This document shows, in pieces, positions 48,702 through 57,694 of a stretch of DNA of 64,000 bases. Within the stretch, counting starts at the first letter, position 1; each line of letters begins with the position of its first letter. The notes under the pieces were generated by a model, which worked only from the letters and a program-made list of their open reading frames with translations, did no database searches and had not been told where the DNA came from. This DNA comes from a virus: IMG/VR virus record IMGVR_UViG_3300036770_005084, positions 1 to 64,000 of that record. One strand, given 5' to 3'. Position numbers and translations under genes: made by a program.

Positions 48702-50117
48702 ATGTTCCTTTCAGAACAATTGCAGAGAAAGTGGGAACCACTTCTTGAAGCAAATGGTTTAGAAAAAATTTCTGATCCATACAAGAAGGCAGTTACCGCA
48801 GTTCTGCTCGAAAACCAAGAAAGATTTCTAAAAGAAGAGAGAGGTTTCCTTGCGGAAGCAACTCCAAATATCAATACTGATCCAAGTGCAACTGGTGCTG
48901 CTGGTTTCTCTGGGGGTGCATCAACTCCAGTAGCAGGTTTTGACCCAGTTCTAATCTCACTCATCAGACGTTCAATGCCAAATCTTGTGGCATATGATCT
49001 TGCTGGTGTTCAACCAATGAATGGTCCTACAGGACTCATCTTCGCAATGCGTTCTACTTATCAGAACCAGAATGGTGAGGAAGCACTTTACAATGAACCA
49101 GATACTTCATACTCTGGACAAGATGATGGATTCGACCTTGCTCAAGGTGGATATGTTTCAGGTTCAAGTGGTGCATCTGTAGGTTTTGGTACTACCGGAT
49201 TTATTGGTGGTGGTTCTGCTGCTGGTAGCAACCCTGCTAGTCTAAATGGTGGTGCTGGCACTACCTATAGAGTTGGTCAGGGTATGAGCACTCAAGCTGC
49301 TGAGGCACTTGGTGGTGAAGATGGTGATCACTTCAACCAGATGGGATTCAGCATTGAGAAGATTGCTGTTACTGCAAAGTCAAGAGCACTCAAGGCTGAG
49401 TACACCCTAGAACTCGCACAAGACCTCAAGGCAATCCATGGTCTTGATGCTGAAGCAGAACTAGCAAATATCCTCTCAACCGAGATCCTTGCTGAGATCA
49501 ACCGTGAAGTTATCCGCACCATCTATAAGGTTGCAGAACCTGGTGCTCAAACTAACGTAGCAACTCAAGGTGTATTTGACCTAGACGTTGATTCCAACGG
49601 TCGTTGGTCTGTAGAGAAGTTCAAAGGTCTTCTTTTCCAACTTGAGAGAGATGCTAACGCAATTGCTCAAAGAACTCGTAGAGGAAAGGGCAACACAATT
49701 CTGTGTTCTGCTGACGTTGCATCTGCTCTTACCATGGCAGGTCTTCTAGACTATACCCCAGCACTCAACACCAACCTAAGTGTTGATGACACTGGCAATA
49801 CCTTTGCTGGAGTACTCAACGGCAAGTTTAAGGTATATATTGATCCTTATTCAGCAAACCTTGCTGCTGAGCAGTATTACGTTGTTGGTTATAAGGGTAG
49901 CAATCCTTATGATGCAGGTCTATTCTACTGCCCATATGTTCCTCTCCAAATGGTTCGTGCCGTTGGTCAGGACACCTTCCAACCAAAGATTGGATTCAAG
50001 ACTCGTTACGGAATGGTTGCAAACCCATTCGCAGAGGGAACCAATGCTGGTCTTGGAGCAATCAAAGCAGGTTCAAACCGTTACTACAGAAGAGTAAAGG
50101 TTCTAAACCTAATGTGA
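48702..50117 (+). CDS. gp23: gp23 major capsid protein
   Basis: The 471-aa protein compares with T4 gp23 (521 aa). It has the gp23 hallmarks FDPVLISLIRRSMPNLVAYDLAGVQPMNGPTGLIFAMR (in part SMPNLVAYDLAGVQPMNG), and the C-terminal GMVANPFAEGT. A gp21 cleavage site (L-x-E before A) is present as FLAE at 49-52, so the mature form probably starts at Ala53. Codon use is richer in GC and in C-ending codons than the neighbours, as expected of the most abundant virion protein. It ends at a strong terminator. Confidence 0.97.
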   Translation: MFLSEQLQRKWEPLLEANGLEKISDPYKKAVTAVLLENQERFLKEERGFLAEATPNINTDPSATGAAGFSGGASTPVAGFDPVLISLIRRSMPNLVAYDLAGVQPMNGPTGLIFAMRSTYQNQNGEEALYNEPDTSYSGQDDGFDLAQGGYVSGSSGASVGFGTTGFIGGGSAAGSNPASLNGGAGTTYRVGQGMSTQAAEALGGEDGDHFNQMGFSIEKIAVTAKSRALKAEYTLELAQDLKAIHGLDAEAELANILSTEILAEINREVIRTIYKVAEPGAQTNVATQGVFDLDVDSNGRWSVEKFKGLLFQLERDANAIAQRTRRGKGNTILCSADVASALTMAGLLDYTPALNTNLSVDDTGNTFAGVLNGKFKVYIDPYSANLAAEQYYVVGYKGSNPYDAGLFYCPYVPLQMVRAVGQDTFQPKIGFKTRYGMVANPFAEGTNAGLGAIKAGSNRYYRRVKVLNLM

Positions 50118-50138
50118 TCTCAAATCACAATTTCTCAG

Positions 50139-50161
50139 GGGTCCTTCGGGACCCTTTTTTT
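50139..50161 (+). terminator. Rho-independent terminator after gene 23
   Basis: GGGTCC (50139-50144), tetraloop TTCG, GGACCC (50149-50154), then T-run 50155-50161. A UUCG loop gives an unusually stable hairpin. It separates the capsid gene from the next transcription unit. Confidence 0.95.
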
Positions 50162-50166
50162 ATGCG

Positions 50167-50174
50167 AATAAATA
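50167..50174 (+). promoter_or_regulatory. Late promoter candidate (AATAAATA) after the terminator
   Basis: GAATAAATA begins five bases after the terminator T-run and lies 18 bases before ATG 50192, so transcription restarts at once after gene 23 ends. Confidence 0.6.
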
Positions 50175-50191
50175 GTTCAAAACTAATAAGG

Positions 50192-50743
50192 ATGGCAAAT
50201 TCAATTTGGTCAAAACAGATAGAAAATAGAAATTTTTTATCTCCAACTGGGTTTAAATTTATTTTAAACAAAGCACCTAAGGTAGATTTCTTTTCCAACA
50301 CCGCAAATATTCCAGCAATATCATTGGGGTCTTCCACAATGACTAGGTATGGAAAAAATATTGATATACCTGGTGATAAGATGGAATTTGGTGATTTTAA
50401 TCTTAGATTCATCGTAGATGAATATTTGGAAAACTATATGGAAATATGGAATTGGATGACCGGACTAGGATTTCCATATAGTATTGAACAATATCACGAT
50501 CTAACAGAAACTGCAGATCCAAACCTAAAAGGAATAAAATCTATATCATCATATGAAAGATCTGATGGAACTTTACAGATTTTAAGTAGTAATTTTAATC
50601 CCACATTATCTGTAATTTTTTATGGTTTATATCCAATATCATTGTCTTCATTGGAGTTTGATGCAACTTCAGAAAATATAAACTACTTCACAGCACAAGT
50701 AAACTTCAAATATACTTACTATAAAATACTTAAAAATATATGA
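50192..50743 (+). CDS. Tail-completion/tube-like virion protein at the gene 3 position
   Basis: The start is ATG 50192; the longer frame would cross the terminator and late promoter. The 183-aa protein has FLSPTGFKFILNKAPKVDFF near the N-terminus and IDIPGDKMEFGDFNLRFIVD in the middle, followed by WMTGLGFP. From memory it is conserved in T4-like cyanophages between genes 23 and uvsY/uvsW, where the tail-completion protein gp3 is often annotated. The fold resembles tail-tube proteins. Its T4 counterpart is not certain, so no symbol is given. Confidence 0.72.
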   Translation: MANSIWSKQIENRNFLSPTGFKFILNKAPKVDFFSNTANIPAISLGSSTMTRYGKNIDIPGDKMEFGDFNLRFIVDEYLENYMEIWNWMTGLGFPYSIEQYHDLTETADPNLKGIKSISSYERSDGTLQILSSNFNPTLSVIFYGLYPISLSSLEFDATSENINYFTAQVNFKYTYYKILKNI

Positions 50744-51171
50744 TTGATCTTGAAAAATTGCAAGAATTATGGAAAGAGGATTCGACAATCGACATTGATA
50801 ATTTACATAATGAATCTTTAAGAGTTCCAACACTACATTCAAAATACTATGAGATATACAATAATATATCATTACTAAGAAAAAGAGCAGAACTACAATA
50901 TAAGCAAAAAAAATTAGAACGATATAATTATTACAGTGGAAAAGCAGATCCTCAAGCATATGTAGAAGAACCTTTTCCATATAAAGTGAGAGATAAAGAA
51001 GGTATGCAAAGGTATCTGGATGCAGATAATAAACTATCAGATATTTTTATGAAAATTGAATATTATGATACAATGTTAAAATATTTGGAAGAAATTATTA
51101 AAATGATTTCAAATAGATCATTTCAAATTAAAAACTCAATTGATTTTCTAAGATTTCAGTCCGGTATGTAA
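50740..51171 (+). CDS. uvsY: UvsY recombination mediator
   Basis: The 143-aa protein is close to T4 UvsY (137 aa). Direct matches include LEKLQELWKEDSTID at the start, the YYSGKADP segment (T4 YYSGRGD), a middle LDADNKLSDI and the C-terminal FQIKNSIDFLRFQSGM (T4 FAIKHIQDMRAFEAGK). UvsY hexamers load UvsX onto gp32-coated single-stranded DNA. It overlaps the preceding gene by four bases and is followed two bases later by uvsW. Confidence 0.88.
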   Translation: MIDLEKLQELWKEDSTIDIDNLHNESLRVPTLHSKYYEIYNNISLLRKRAELQYKQKKLERYNYYSGKADPQAYVEEPFPYKVRDKEGMQRYLDADNKLSDIFMKIEYYDTMLKYLEEIIKMISNRSFQIKNSIDFLRFQSGM

Positions 51172-51173
51172 AT

Positions 51174-52634
51174 ATGACAAATTTAGTAATTAGTAAAAAG
51201 AACGAAATATATTTAAAGATAGATTGCGAACCACATATTAAATATGAACTTTCTGATCAATTTACCTTTGATGTTCCTGGAGCAAAGTTTATGCCCCAGT
51301 ATAGAAGTAAGCATTGGGATGGAAAAATTAGATTATTTAATCTAACAACTGGAGAAATTTATGCCGGTCTTTTGGATAAAGTTATAGAGTTTTGTGAGAA
51401 TCACAATTATAAATTTTCATTAGAAGAAAATAAATTTTATGGAATCCCAGGAGAAATAGTTGAATCAATTTCTTTAGAGGGAGTTAAAGATTATATGAAG
51501 AGTATTTGTTCTCATGAACCTAGGGATTATCAAATCCAAGGGGTTTATGAGGCACTTAGATACAAAAGAAAACTAGTTCTATCTCCAACTGCTTCTGGGA
51601 AATCCTTAATGATATATTCCGTAGTTAGGTATCTAGTTGAAAGGGGGAAAAATATTCTACTGATAGTTCCAACTACTTCATTAGTAGAACAAATGTATAA
51701 AGACTTTGAAGATTATGGATGGGATTCTGAAAAATATTGTCATAAAATTTATGGTGGTATGGATAGAAGCAGTGATAAACAAGTAACAATATCAACTTGG
51801 CAATCAATTTATAAGTTAGATAAAAGTTATTTTACTTCATACGATGCTGTTATAGGTGATGAAGCACATCTATTCAAATCAAAATCCCTTGTAAGCATCA
51901 TGTCGAAGTTATTTGATGCCGATTATAGATTTGGGTTTACAGGCACTCTAGACGGTTCTCAGACGCATAAACTGGTATTAGAAGGTCTATTTGGACCAAC
52001 ATATAAATTAATTAAAACTGATGAGTTAATTAAAAAAGGATATCTTTCAAAATTAGATATTAAAGTTCTTCTTTTATCTCATAATGATACAAAGATAGAC
52101 AACTATGAGGATGAAGTTCAGTATTTAATAACCCACGAAAGAAGAAACAAGTTCATCAAAAATCTAGCATTAGACTTAAAAGGAAATACTTTAGTTCTGT
52201 TTAATCGAGTAGAATCTCATGGTAAACCACTATTTGATTTAATAAATAGTGGTGCTAAGAATAGAAAGGTGTTTTTTATTCATGGTAAAGTAGATACTGA
52301 AGAAAGAGAATTTGTAAGACAAATTGCAGAAACAGAAACCAATGCAATCATTGTTGCATCATATGGAACATTCAGTACAGGTATCAACATTAAAAATTTA
52401 CACAATATTATCTTTGCATCACCTAGTAAATCTAGGATAAGAAATCTTCAAAGTATTGGAAGAGTCCTAAGAAAAGGGAAAGAAAAGGTTTCTGCTACTT
52501 TATATGATATTGCAGATGAAATTAAATATCAATCAAAAAAGAATTATACTTTAAATCATTTGATAGAAAGAATTAAAATCTACAATGAAGAGAATTTTAA
52601 CTACGAAATTTTAACTATAAATTTTAAAAAATAA
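51174..52634 (+). CDS. uvsW: UvsW helicase
   Basis: The 486-aa protein compares with T4 UvsW (503 aa). It has a small N-terminal DNA-binding domain (about 1-100, with SKHWDGKIRLFN) and SF2 motifs: SPTASGKS (137-144), DEAH (229-232), GFTGT (254-258) and QSIGRVLRKG (426-435). UvsW unwinds branched DNA and R-loops and switches the phage from origin-based to recombination-based replication. It overlaps the next gene by one base. Confidence 0.95.
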   Translation: MTNLVISKKNEIYLKIDCEPHIKYELSDQFTFDVPGAKFMPQYRSKHWDGKIRLFNLTTGEIYAGLLDKVIEFCENHNYKFSLEENKFYGIPGEIVESISLEGVKDYMKSICSHEPRDYQIQGVYEALRYKRKLVLSPTASGKSLMIYSVVRYLVERGKNILLIVPTTSLVEQMYKDFEDYGWDSEKYCHKIYGGMDRSSDKQVTISTWQSIYKLDKSYFTSYDAVIGDEAHLFKSKSLVSIMSKLFDADYRFGFTGTLDGSQTHKLVLEGLFGPTYKLIKTDELIKKGYLSKLDIKVLLLSHNDTKIDNYEDEVQYLITHERRNKFIKNLALDLKGNTLVLFNRVESHGKPLFDLINSGAKNRKVFFIHGKVDTEEREFVRQIAETETNAIIVASYGTFSTGINIKNLHNIIFASPSKSRIRNLQSIGRVLRKGKEKVSATLYDIADEIKYQSKKNYTLNHLIERIKIYNEENFNYEILTINFKK

Positions 52635-53008
52635 TGGAAGACGATTTTTATGCTACTATTAAATTAGTATCTGGAGAAGAGATATTCTGCTCTGTTTGTC
52701 CCTTCTTTGAAGAAGAAAAAACATTTTTACTATTAGATAATCCAGTAATAATAATTCCTATACAAAGTAAATCTTCTAAAATAGTAGGATATAAAGTATC
52801 ACCTTGGATAAACATTTCAGATGATGAAATGCATATTATAGAAATGAAAAATGTGATTACTATAACCGAAGTAAATAAACCAGAAATAATTTCAATATAT
52901 CAAAAATTCACTAAAAATACTTCTAAGGTAGAAGTTACTAAAGAAATGGGATTATTATCTAAGGTAGATGAAGCAAGAAGTCTTCTAGAAAAGATCTATA
53001 ATACTTAG
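52634..53008 (+). CDS. Small conserved protein, Sm-like N-terminal plan, 124 aa
   Basis: A 124-aa protein of unknown family. Its first 75 residues follow the same plan as the two proteins at 60766 and 61049: a strand with K-L-V-S-G-E-E-I-F-C-S-V, a D-NP-V-I-I turn, then a W-I-x-I-S-D-D segment, ending in a helix after ITITEVNKPEI. This looks like a beta-barrel of Sm type. A 3' helix continues. The family members could bind RNA or act as small regulators. Confidence 0.7.
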   Translation: MEDDFYATIKLVSGEEIFCSVCPFFEEEKTFLLLDNPVIIIPIQSKSSKIVGYKVSPWINISDDEMHIIEMKNVITITEVNKPEIISIYQKFTKNTSKVEVTKEMGLLSKVDEARSLLEKIYNT

Positions 53009-53069
53009 ATATTAATTATCTTCAAACCTAACAGAGTGATTATAGTCATATTATAGGTTGCATGTCAAG

Positions 53070-53098
53070 TTGTGGAATATTCTTTATGGTGCTATAGT
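53070..53098 (+). promoter_or_regulatory. Sigma-70-like promoter before gene 55 (TTGTGG-17-TATAGT)
   Basis: TTGTGG (53070-53075), a 17-base spacer and TATAGT (53093-53098) with TGC ahead of it, in the 114-base gap between the 124-aa gene and gene 55. It is the same TGCTATA form as in the early region. Confidence 0.7.
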
Positions 53099-53122
53099 TA
53101 ACTTACATATATAAGAGAAAAA

Positions 53123-53614
53123 ATGAGTGTTATACACATGTCAAGGGAAAGAAAAAGATCTGAACACTATGTAAGCAATAAAGACTTTCATACAGCATTG
53201 ATTGAATATAAAAAAATGGTAGATAATGCTAAAGAAAATAATCTACCAAAACCAAAAATTCCTAATTATATTGGTGAATGTTTTTTAAAGATTGCAACTC
53301 ACTTGTCATACAAACCAAATTTTGTCAACTATATGTTCAAAGATGACATGATTTGTGATGGCATAGAAAATTGTGTGCAATATATTCATAACTTTGATGT
53401 GACCAAAAAAAATCCTTTTGCTTATTTTACTCAAGTCATATATTATGCATTTTTACGGAGAATTGCTAAAGAGAAAAAACAACTTGAAATCAAAACCAAA
53501 ATAATTGAAAGATCTGGATTTGATGAAGTATTTACAGCAGATAGTTCTGATGTTGGATATGAATACGGGGAAATGAATAGTATTAAGGATGGTATTAATT
53601 ATAGATTCAATTAA
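53123..53614 (+). CDS. gp55: gp55 late-transcription sigma factor
   Basis: The 163-aa protein compares with T4 gp55 (185 aa). It contains the gp55 core: KIPNYIGECFLKIATHLSYKPNF, FDVTKKNPFAYFTQVIYYAFLRR (in part NPFAYFTQVIYYAF) and IAKEKKQLEIK, the sigma region 2-like helices that bind core RNA polymerase and melt the TATAAATA element. With the gp45 clamp it activates late genes. It is placed under a host-type promoter, so it can be made before late transcription starts. Confidence 0.93.
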   Translation: MSVIHMSRERKRSEHYVSNKDFHTALIEYKKMVDNAKENNLPKPKIPNYIGECFLKIATHLSYKPNFVNYMFKDDMICDGIENCVQYIHNFDVTKKNPFAYFTQVIYYAFLRRIAKEKKQLEIKTKIIERSGFDEVFTADSSDVGYEYGEMNSIKDGINYRFN

Positions 53615-53617
53615 ACT

Positions 53618-54655
53618 ATGAAAATAGCTATAATTACTGATACACATTATGGATTTAAAAAAGGAAATAAGATTTTCCACGATTATTTTGAGAAGTTTTA
53701 TTCTAATATATTTTTTCCATATTTAAAGAAAAATAAAATAAAAACAGTAATACATCTTGGAGATTCTTTTGATAGTCGAAAAGGAATTGATTATTGGTCT
53801 TTAAGGTGGGCAAAGGAAAATGTATATGACAAATACTTAAATCTTGGTATATCTTTATATAAAATAATTGGAAATCATGACATCTATTATAAAAATACAA
53901 ACATTTTAAATTCCCCAGATTACCTATTATCGAATTATTCAAATATAACTACTATCTCAAATCCACAGGAAATAAAAATTGATAATTTATCAATATTAAT
54001 GGTTCCTTGGATAACTAGTGAAAATCAAGATGAAGTTAATGAACTAATTTCAAAAAGTTCATCATCTGTCGTTATGGGTCATTTAGAATTAAATGGATTT
54101 AAAGTTAATTCTAAAATGGTAAGTGATCATGGATATAATCCAGATATTTTTAATAAATTTAATAAGGTATTTTCTGGACATTATCATACTCGATCTAATA
54201 ATGGAAAAGTATATTATCTTGGAAATCCATATGAAATGTTTTGGACCGATCATAATGACCTAAGAGGATTTACTATTTTTGATACTGAAACTTTAAGTCA
54301 TACTCATATCAATAATCCTTATAGATTATTTGAAATTGTTGAGTATGATGAAGATAATGAAGACTATAATTTTTCTGAATATACTGATAAGATTCTAAAG
54401 GTTATTATTAAGAATAAAGTAGACATTAAAAAGTATGAAAATTTCTTTGATAAATTAGTTAGTTTTTCTCCACATGATATAAAAGTGGTAGAAACCGTAC
54501 AAACATTACTTACAGATGTTAATGTTGAGTGTGATAGTAGTGAAAATACACTAACTCTACTTGAAAAGTATGTTGATGAATCTGAAACTAGCTTAAATAG
54601 AGATAAGATTAAAAGATTGATAACTCAGATCTATCAAAATTCATACCAAGTGTAA
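53618..54655 (+). CDS. gp47: gp47 recombination nuclease (Mre11-like)
   Basis: The 345-aa protein compares with T4 gp47 (339 aa). Metallophosphoesterase motifs: DTH (8-10), GDSFDS (48-53), GNHD (85-88), GHLE (154-157) and GHYH (187-190). With gp46 it forms the Mre11-Rad50-type complex that resects double-strand ends and degrades host DNA. It is separated from gene 46 by the small DUF3110-type gene, unlike in T4. Confidence 0.95.
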   Translation: MKIAIITDTHYGFKKGNKIFHDYFEKFYSNIFFPYLKKNKIKTVIHLGDSFDSRKGIDYWSLRWAKENVYDKYLNLGISLYKIIGNHDIYYKNTNILNSPDYLLSNYSNITTISNPQEIKIDNLSILMVPWITSENQDEVNELISKSSSSVVMGHLELNGFKVNSKMVSDHGYNPDIFNKFNKVFSGHYHTRSNNGKVYYLGNPYEMFWTDHNDLRGFTIFDTETLSHTHINNPYRLFEIVEYDEDNEDYNFSEYTDKILKVIIKNKVDIKKYENFFDKLVSFSPHDIKVVETVQTLLTDVNVECDSSENTLTLLEKYVDESETSLNRDKIKRLITQIYQNSYQV

Positions 54656-54658
54656 TAG

Positions 54659-54940
54659 ATGTATATACTCACATTGCAAAATAATCCAGACGAAGGTGCA
54701 TTTTCAATACAAACTGAAACTGGAAATAATTCTATTCTTATTTTTGAAGAGCATGACGATGCAGAAAGATATATCTTAATGCTTGATGAATTGGAATATC
54801 CATCAATGGTAGTTACAGAGGTTGATGATGACCTAATGTTGGCAGCATGTGAGCAATATAATTACGAATATGTTATAATTACTCCAAATGAATTAATAAT
54901 ACCTCAAGAATATGATAAAGTTTACCAAAATAAAATATAA
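54659..54940 (+). CDS. DUF3110-like protein, 93 aa
   Basis: The 93-aa protein reads: N-terminal YILTLQNNPDEGAFSIQTE, then SILIFEEHDDAERYILMLDE, written in part as FEEHDDAERYILML, and VVTEVDDDLMLAACEQYNYEY. This is the DUF3110 plan, a family common in cyanobacteria and otherwise rare. Its role there is not known. Being wedged between genes 47 and 46, with its end overlapping gene 46 by 29 bases, it is part of the recombination operon. This is the best single protein clue to a cyanobacterial host. Confidence 0.78.
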   Translation: MYILTLQNNPDEGAFSIQTETGNNSILIFEEHDDAERYILMLDELEYPSMVVTEVDDDLMLAACEQYNYEYVIITPNELIIPQEYDKVYQNKI

Positions 54941-56630
54941 AAATTTTCTTTCTTCTGGTAATTATTGGACAGAGATAAACTTCTTAGAGTGCAATTCGAC
55001 ACTGATTGTTGGGCAAAATGGAGCAGGAAAAAGCACACTATTGGATGCACTTACCTTTGTTTTGTTTAACAAACCATTTAGAAAAATTAACAAAAATCAA
55101 TTAGTAAACACAATAAATGAAAAGGAGTGTTTGGTTGAGATTGATTTTTTTGTTCTCAATGACTCTTATAAAATTATAAGAGGAATAAAACCGTCTAGAT
55201 TTGAAATTATAAAAAATGGAAAAGTATTAGATCAACTATCATCTATAAATGATCAGCAAAAATATCTAGAGCAAAATATATTAAAGTTAAATTATAAATC
55301 ATTCACTCAAATAGTAATTTTAGGATCTACTAATTTTATTCCTTTTATGCAATTGGCATCTTCAAATCGAAGAGAAGTTGTTGAAGATATATTAGATATT
55401 AAAATATTCTCATCAATGAATGATATTACAAAAGTAAATATAAAAACATTAAGGGAAGAAATAAGAGAATATGAATATAAAAAGCAAAATATAAAGGATA
55501 AAATTGAATCTCAAAACACTTTAATTAGTGAACTTAAGAAGAGAAATTCTATAGATATAGATGAAAAAACTAAAAGTAATTTAATTCTTGAAAATCAAAT
55601 CAAAGAATTATTAATTGATACTGAAAACATATCAAAAGATATTGATAAGTTAACTCCAAAAGTAAAGGATGGTTCGGGAATTTCTGAGAAAATTAAAAAA
55701 GCAGAGATATTAATGGTTAAACTAAATCAAAAAATATCTCAGGTAATTGAAGATAAAAGTTTCTTTTTGGAAAACGATGTTTGCCCAACCTGTACTCAAA
55801 AGTTAGATGAACCCTTTAGGGATTCTAAAGTAAGAACACTTACAACTAAAATTGAAGAACTACAAAGTGGAACTAAAGAGTTGGAAAAAACTTTATTAGT
55901 TGAAAAAGATAGGGAAAAGTATTTTTCAGATATACTAGATTCTATCTCAAAATTAAATCAAAAAATCTCCGAAAATAATTTTAAGTTATCTCAATTAGAA
56001 TCACAAAGAACTCAAATCCAAAAAGAAATTCAAAAACTTAATGATAGAAGTGTAGATTTAAATATTGAATATGAAAATTTAGATAAACTAAAAGAACAAT
56101 TAGAAGTAGTATTTGAGGATATTACTAAAAAAACTGAAGATTTAATGAACTATGAATTCATTCATACGTTACTTAAGGATAATGGAGCAAAGACATCAAT
56201 AATCAAGAAATATTTACCAATTATAAACAAGAGTCTAAACAACTACTTAAGTATTATGGAGTTTCCAATTAACTTCAACCTTGATGATGAATTTAATGCA
56301 ACTGCTCTAAATCCAATTTATGAAGATTTTTCATATGATTCTTTTAGTGAAGGTGAAAAAATGAGGATTGATCTATCTTTGTTATTCACTTGGAGAGAGG
56401 TTGCAAAATTGAAAAACTCTATTAATACTAATCTTTTGATCTTGGATGAAGTATTTGATAGTTCTTTAGATGAATTTGGCACAGATAGTTTTACAAAAAT
56501 AATTAAATATATAATTTCAAATTCAAATATATTTGTAATATCACATAAGGTAGATGAATTGGAAGATAAATTTGATCGAGTTTTAAAATTTAAAAAAGAT
56601 AAGGGATTTGGAATTTTGGTTGACGACTGA
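54912..56630 (+). CDS. gp46: gp46 recombination ATPase (Rad50-like)
   Basis: The 572-aa protein compares with T4 gp46 (560 aa). Walker A GQNGAGKS (34-41), a long coiled coil broken by a CPTC zinc hook (291-294), the ABC signature SFSEGEKMRIDLSLLF and Walker B LLILDEVFD are all in order. It partners gp47 in end resection. It starts inside the upstream gene, so translation is likely coupled. Confidence 0.96.
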   Translation: MIKFTKIKYKNFLSSGNYWTEINFLECNSTLIVGQNGAGKSTLLDALTFVLFNKPFRKINKNQLVNTINEKECLVEIDFFVLNDSYKIIRGIKPSRFEIIKNGKVLDQLSSINDQQKYLEQNILKLNYKSFTQIVILGSTNFIPFMQLASSNRREVVEDILDIKIFSSMNDITKVNIKTLREEIREYEYKKQNIKDKIESQNTLISELKKRNSIDIDEKTKSNLILENQIKELLIDTENISKDIDKLTPKVKDGSGISEKIKKAEILMVKLNQKISQVIEDKSFFLENDVCPTCTQKLDEPFRDSKVRTLTTKIEELQSGTKELEKTLLVEKDREKYFSDILDSISKLNQKISENNFKLSQLESQRTQIQKEIQKLNDRSVDLNIEYENLDKLKEQLEVVFEDITKKTEDLMNYEFIHTLLKDNGAKTSIIKKYLPIINKSLNNYLSIMEFPINFNLDDEFNATALNPIYEDFSYDSFSEGEKMRIDLSLLFTWREVAKLKNSINTNLLILDEVFDSSLDEFGTDSFTKIIKYIISNSNIFVISHKVDELEDKFDRVLKFKKDKGFGILVDD

Positions 56631-56648
56631 ACCTGATAATGCTATACT
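56620..56648 (+). promoter_or_regulatory. Sigma-70-like promoter before the gene 45 block (TTGACG-17-TATACT)
   Basis: TTGACG (56620-56625), a 17-base spacer and TATACT (56643-56648) preceded by TGC. The -35 overlaps the last codons of gene 46. It drives the 114-aa gene and the replisome genes 45, 44 and 62 through regA. Confidence 0.78.
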
Positions 56649-56677
56649 ACTTTAGGTGAATAGATTAAAATCTTTAA

Positions 56678-57022
56678 ATGCAAGACGACATTATTAATTT
56701 TACAGGAACTAGTGAAAATTCCCATCCATTTTGGAAATATGGAGAAGATAAAACACTTAAAGCAGTGGAAGAATATCTAAAAGGAACCTATCATTCTCAT
56801 TACGCATCTGATAATTCTAAAGTACAAGTTCTTGACATTATTGATGCCATTGGAGATGGAATTCCATTCTGTAGAGATAATCTAATTAAATATTCTTCTC
56901 GATTTGGTAAAAAAGATGGACTGTCAAAACTTGACTGTCTAAAGATCATCCATTATGGTATTCTTATGTATCACTTTGCTGGATTCAATTCCAGTAACTC
57001 CAATCAATATAGCACTTTTTGA
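56678..57022 (+). CDS. DUF3310-like protein, 114 aa
   Basis: Residues 20-105 follow the DUF3310 plan: YHSHYA, then VQVLDIIDAIGDG..FCRDN, IKYSSRFGKKDG and LDCLKIIHYGILMYH. Many phages carry such small proteins of unknown function, sometimes near nucleotide-metabolism genes. It is the first gene under the promoter at 56620, upstream of the clamp gene. The match rests on motifs seen by eye. Confidence 0.6.
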   Translation: MQDDIINFTGTSENSHPFWKYGEDKTLKAVEEYLKGTYHSHYASDNSKVQVLDIIDAIGDGIPFCRDNLIKYSSRFGKKDGLSKLDCLKIIHYGILMYHFAGFNSSNSNQYSTF

Positions 57023-57028
57023 TATATT

Positions 57029-57694
57029 ATGAAACTTTCTGATAATACCCTGACAATTCTAAAAAACTTTTCTTCTATTAATCAATCAATCCTAGTTAAG
57101 TCTGGATCTAAACTAAGGACTATTTCTATTCTAAAAAATATTTTTGCAGAAGCAGAAGTAGCAGAAACATTCCCTAGAGATTTTGCTATCTATGACCTAT
57201 CAGAATTTCTAAGTGGTCTTAGTTTGCACCAAGATCCAGATCTTGACTTTTCACAAGACTCTCATGTAATTATTAGAGAGGGAAAACGAAAAGTAAAATA
57301 CTTTTATGCCGATCCTGAAGTTATCGTTTCTCCACCAGAAAAAGAAATTACACTACCATCCCAAGATGTATGTTTTCAACTTGAGCATTCTCAATTAGAC
57401 AAACTTAAGAAAGCATCTTCAGTTTACAAACTTCCAGACGTTTCTGCTATTGGTGAATCCGGTGTAATTCGTTTGGTTGTTCGTGATAAAAATAATGACA
57501 CATCAACTGAATATTCTATTGTTGTTGGTGAAACAGATGAAAATTTTGTTTTTAACTTTAAAGATGAAAACATTAAAATTATCCCAGGAAGTTATGATGT
57601 AATAATTTCGCAGAAACTATCTGCTAAGTTTGTAAATTCAAAATATAATATTACTTACTATATTGCATTGGAACCTGATTCTACTTTTGGTTAA
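57029..57694 (+). CDS. gp45: gp45 sliding clamp
   Basis: The 221-aa protein compares with T4 gp45 (228 aa). The start MKLSDNTLTILKNFSSINQSI and FPRDFAIYDLSEFLSGLSLH are the gp45 signatures. The C-terminal part (ISQKLSAKF..YNITYYIALEPDSTFG) matches the second clamp domain. The trimer tethers gp43 and, together with gp55, activates late promoters. Its stop overlaps the next ATG. Confidence 0.96.
   Translation: MKLSDNTLTILKNFSSINQSILVKSGSKLRTISILKNIFAEAEVAETFPRDFAIYDLSEFLSGLSLHQDPDLDFSQDSHVIIREGKRKVKYFYADPEVIVSPPEKEITLPSQDVCFQLEHSQLDKLKKASSVYKLPDVSAIGESGVIRLVVRDKNNDTSTEYSIVVGETDENFVFNFKDENIKIIPGSYDVIISQKLSAKFVNSKYNITYYIALEPDSTFG

Noticed and set aside
50114-50191. Upstream extension of the gene-3-position protein
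   Set aside because: The extension would read through the terminator hairpin and the late promoter of the same gene; ATG 50192 is preferred.
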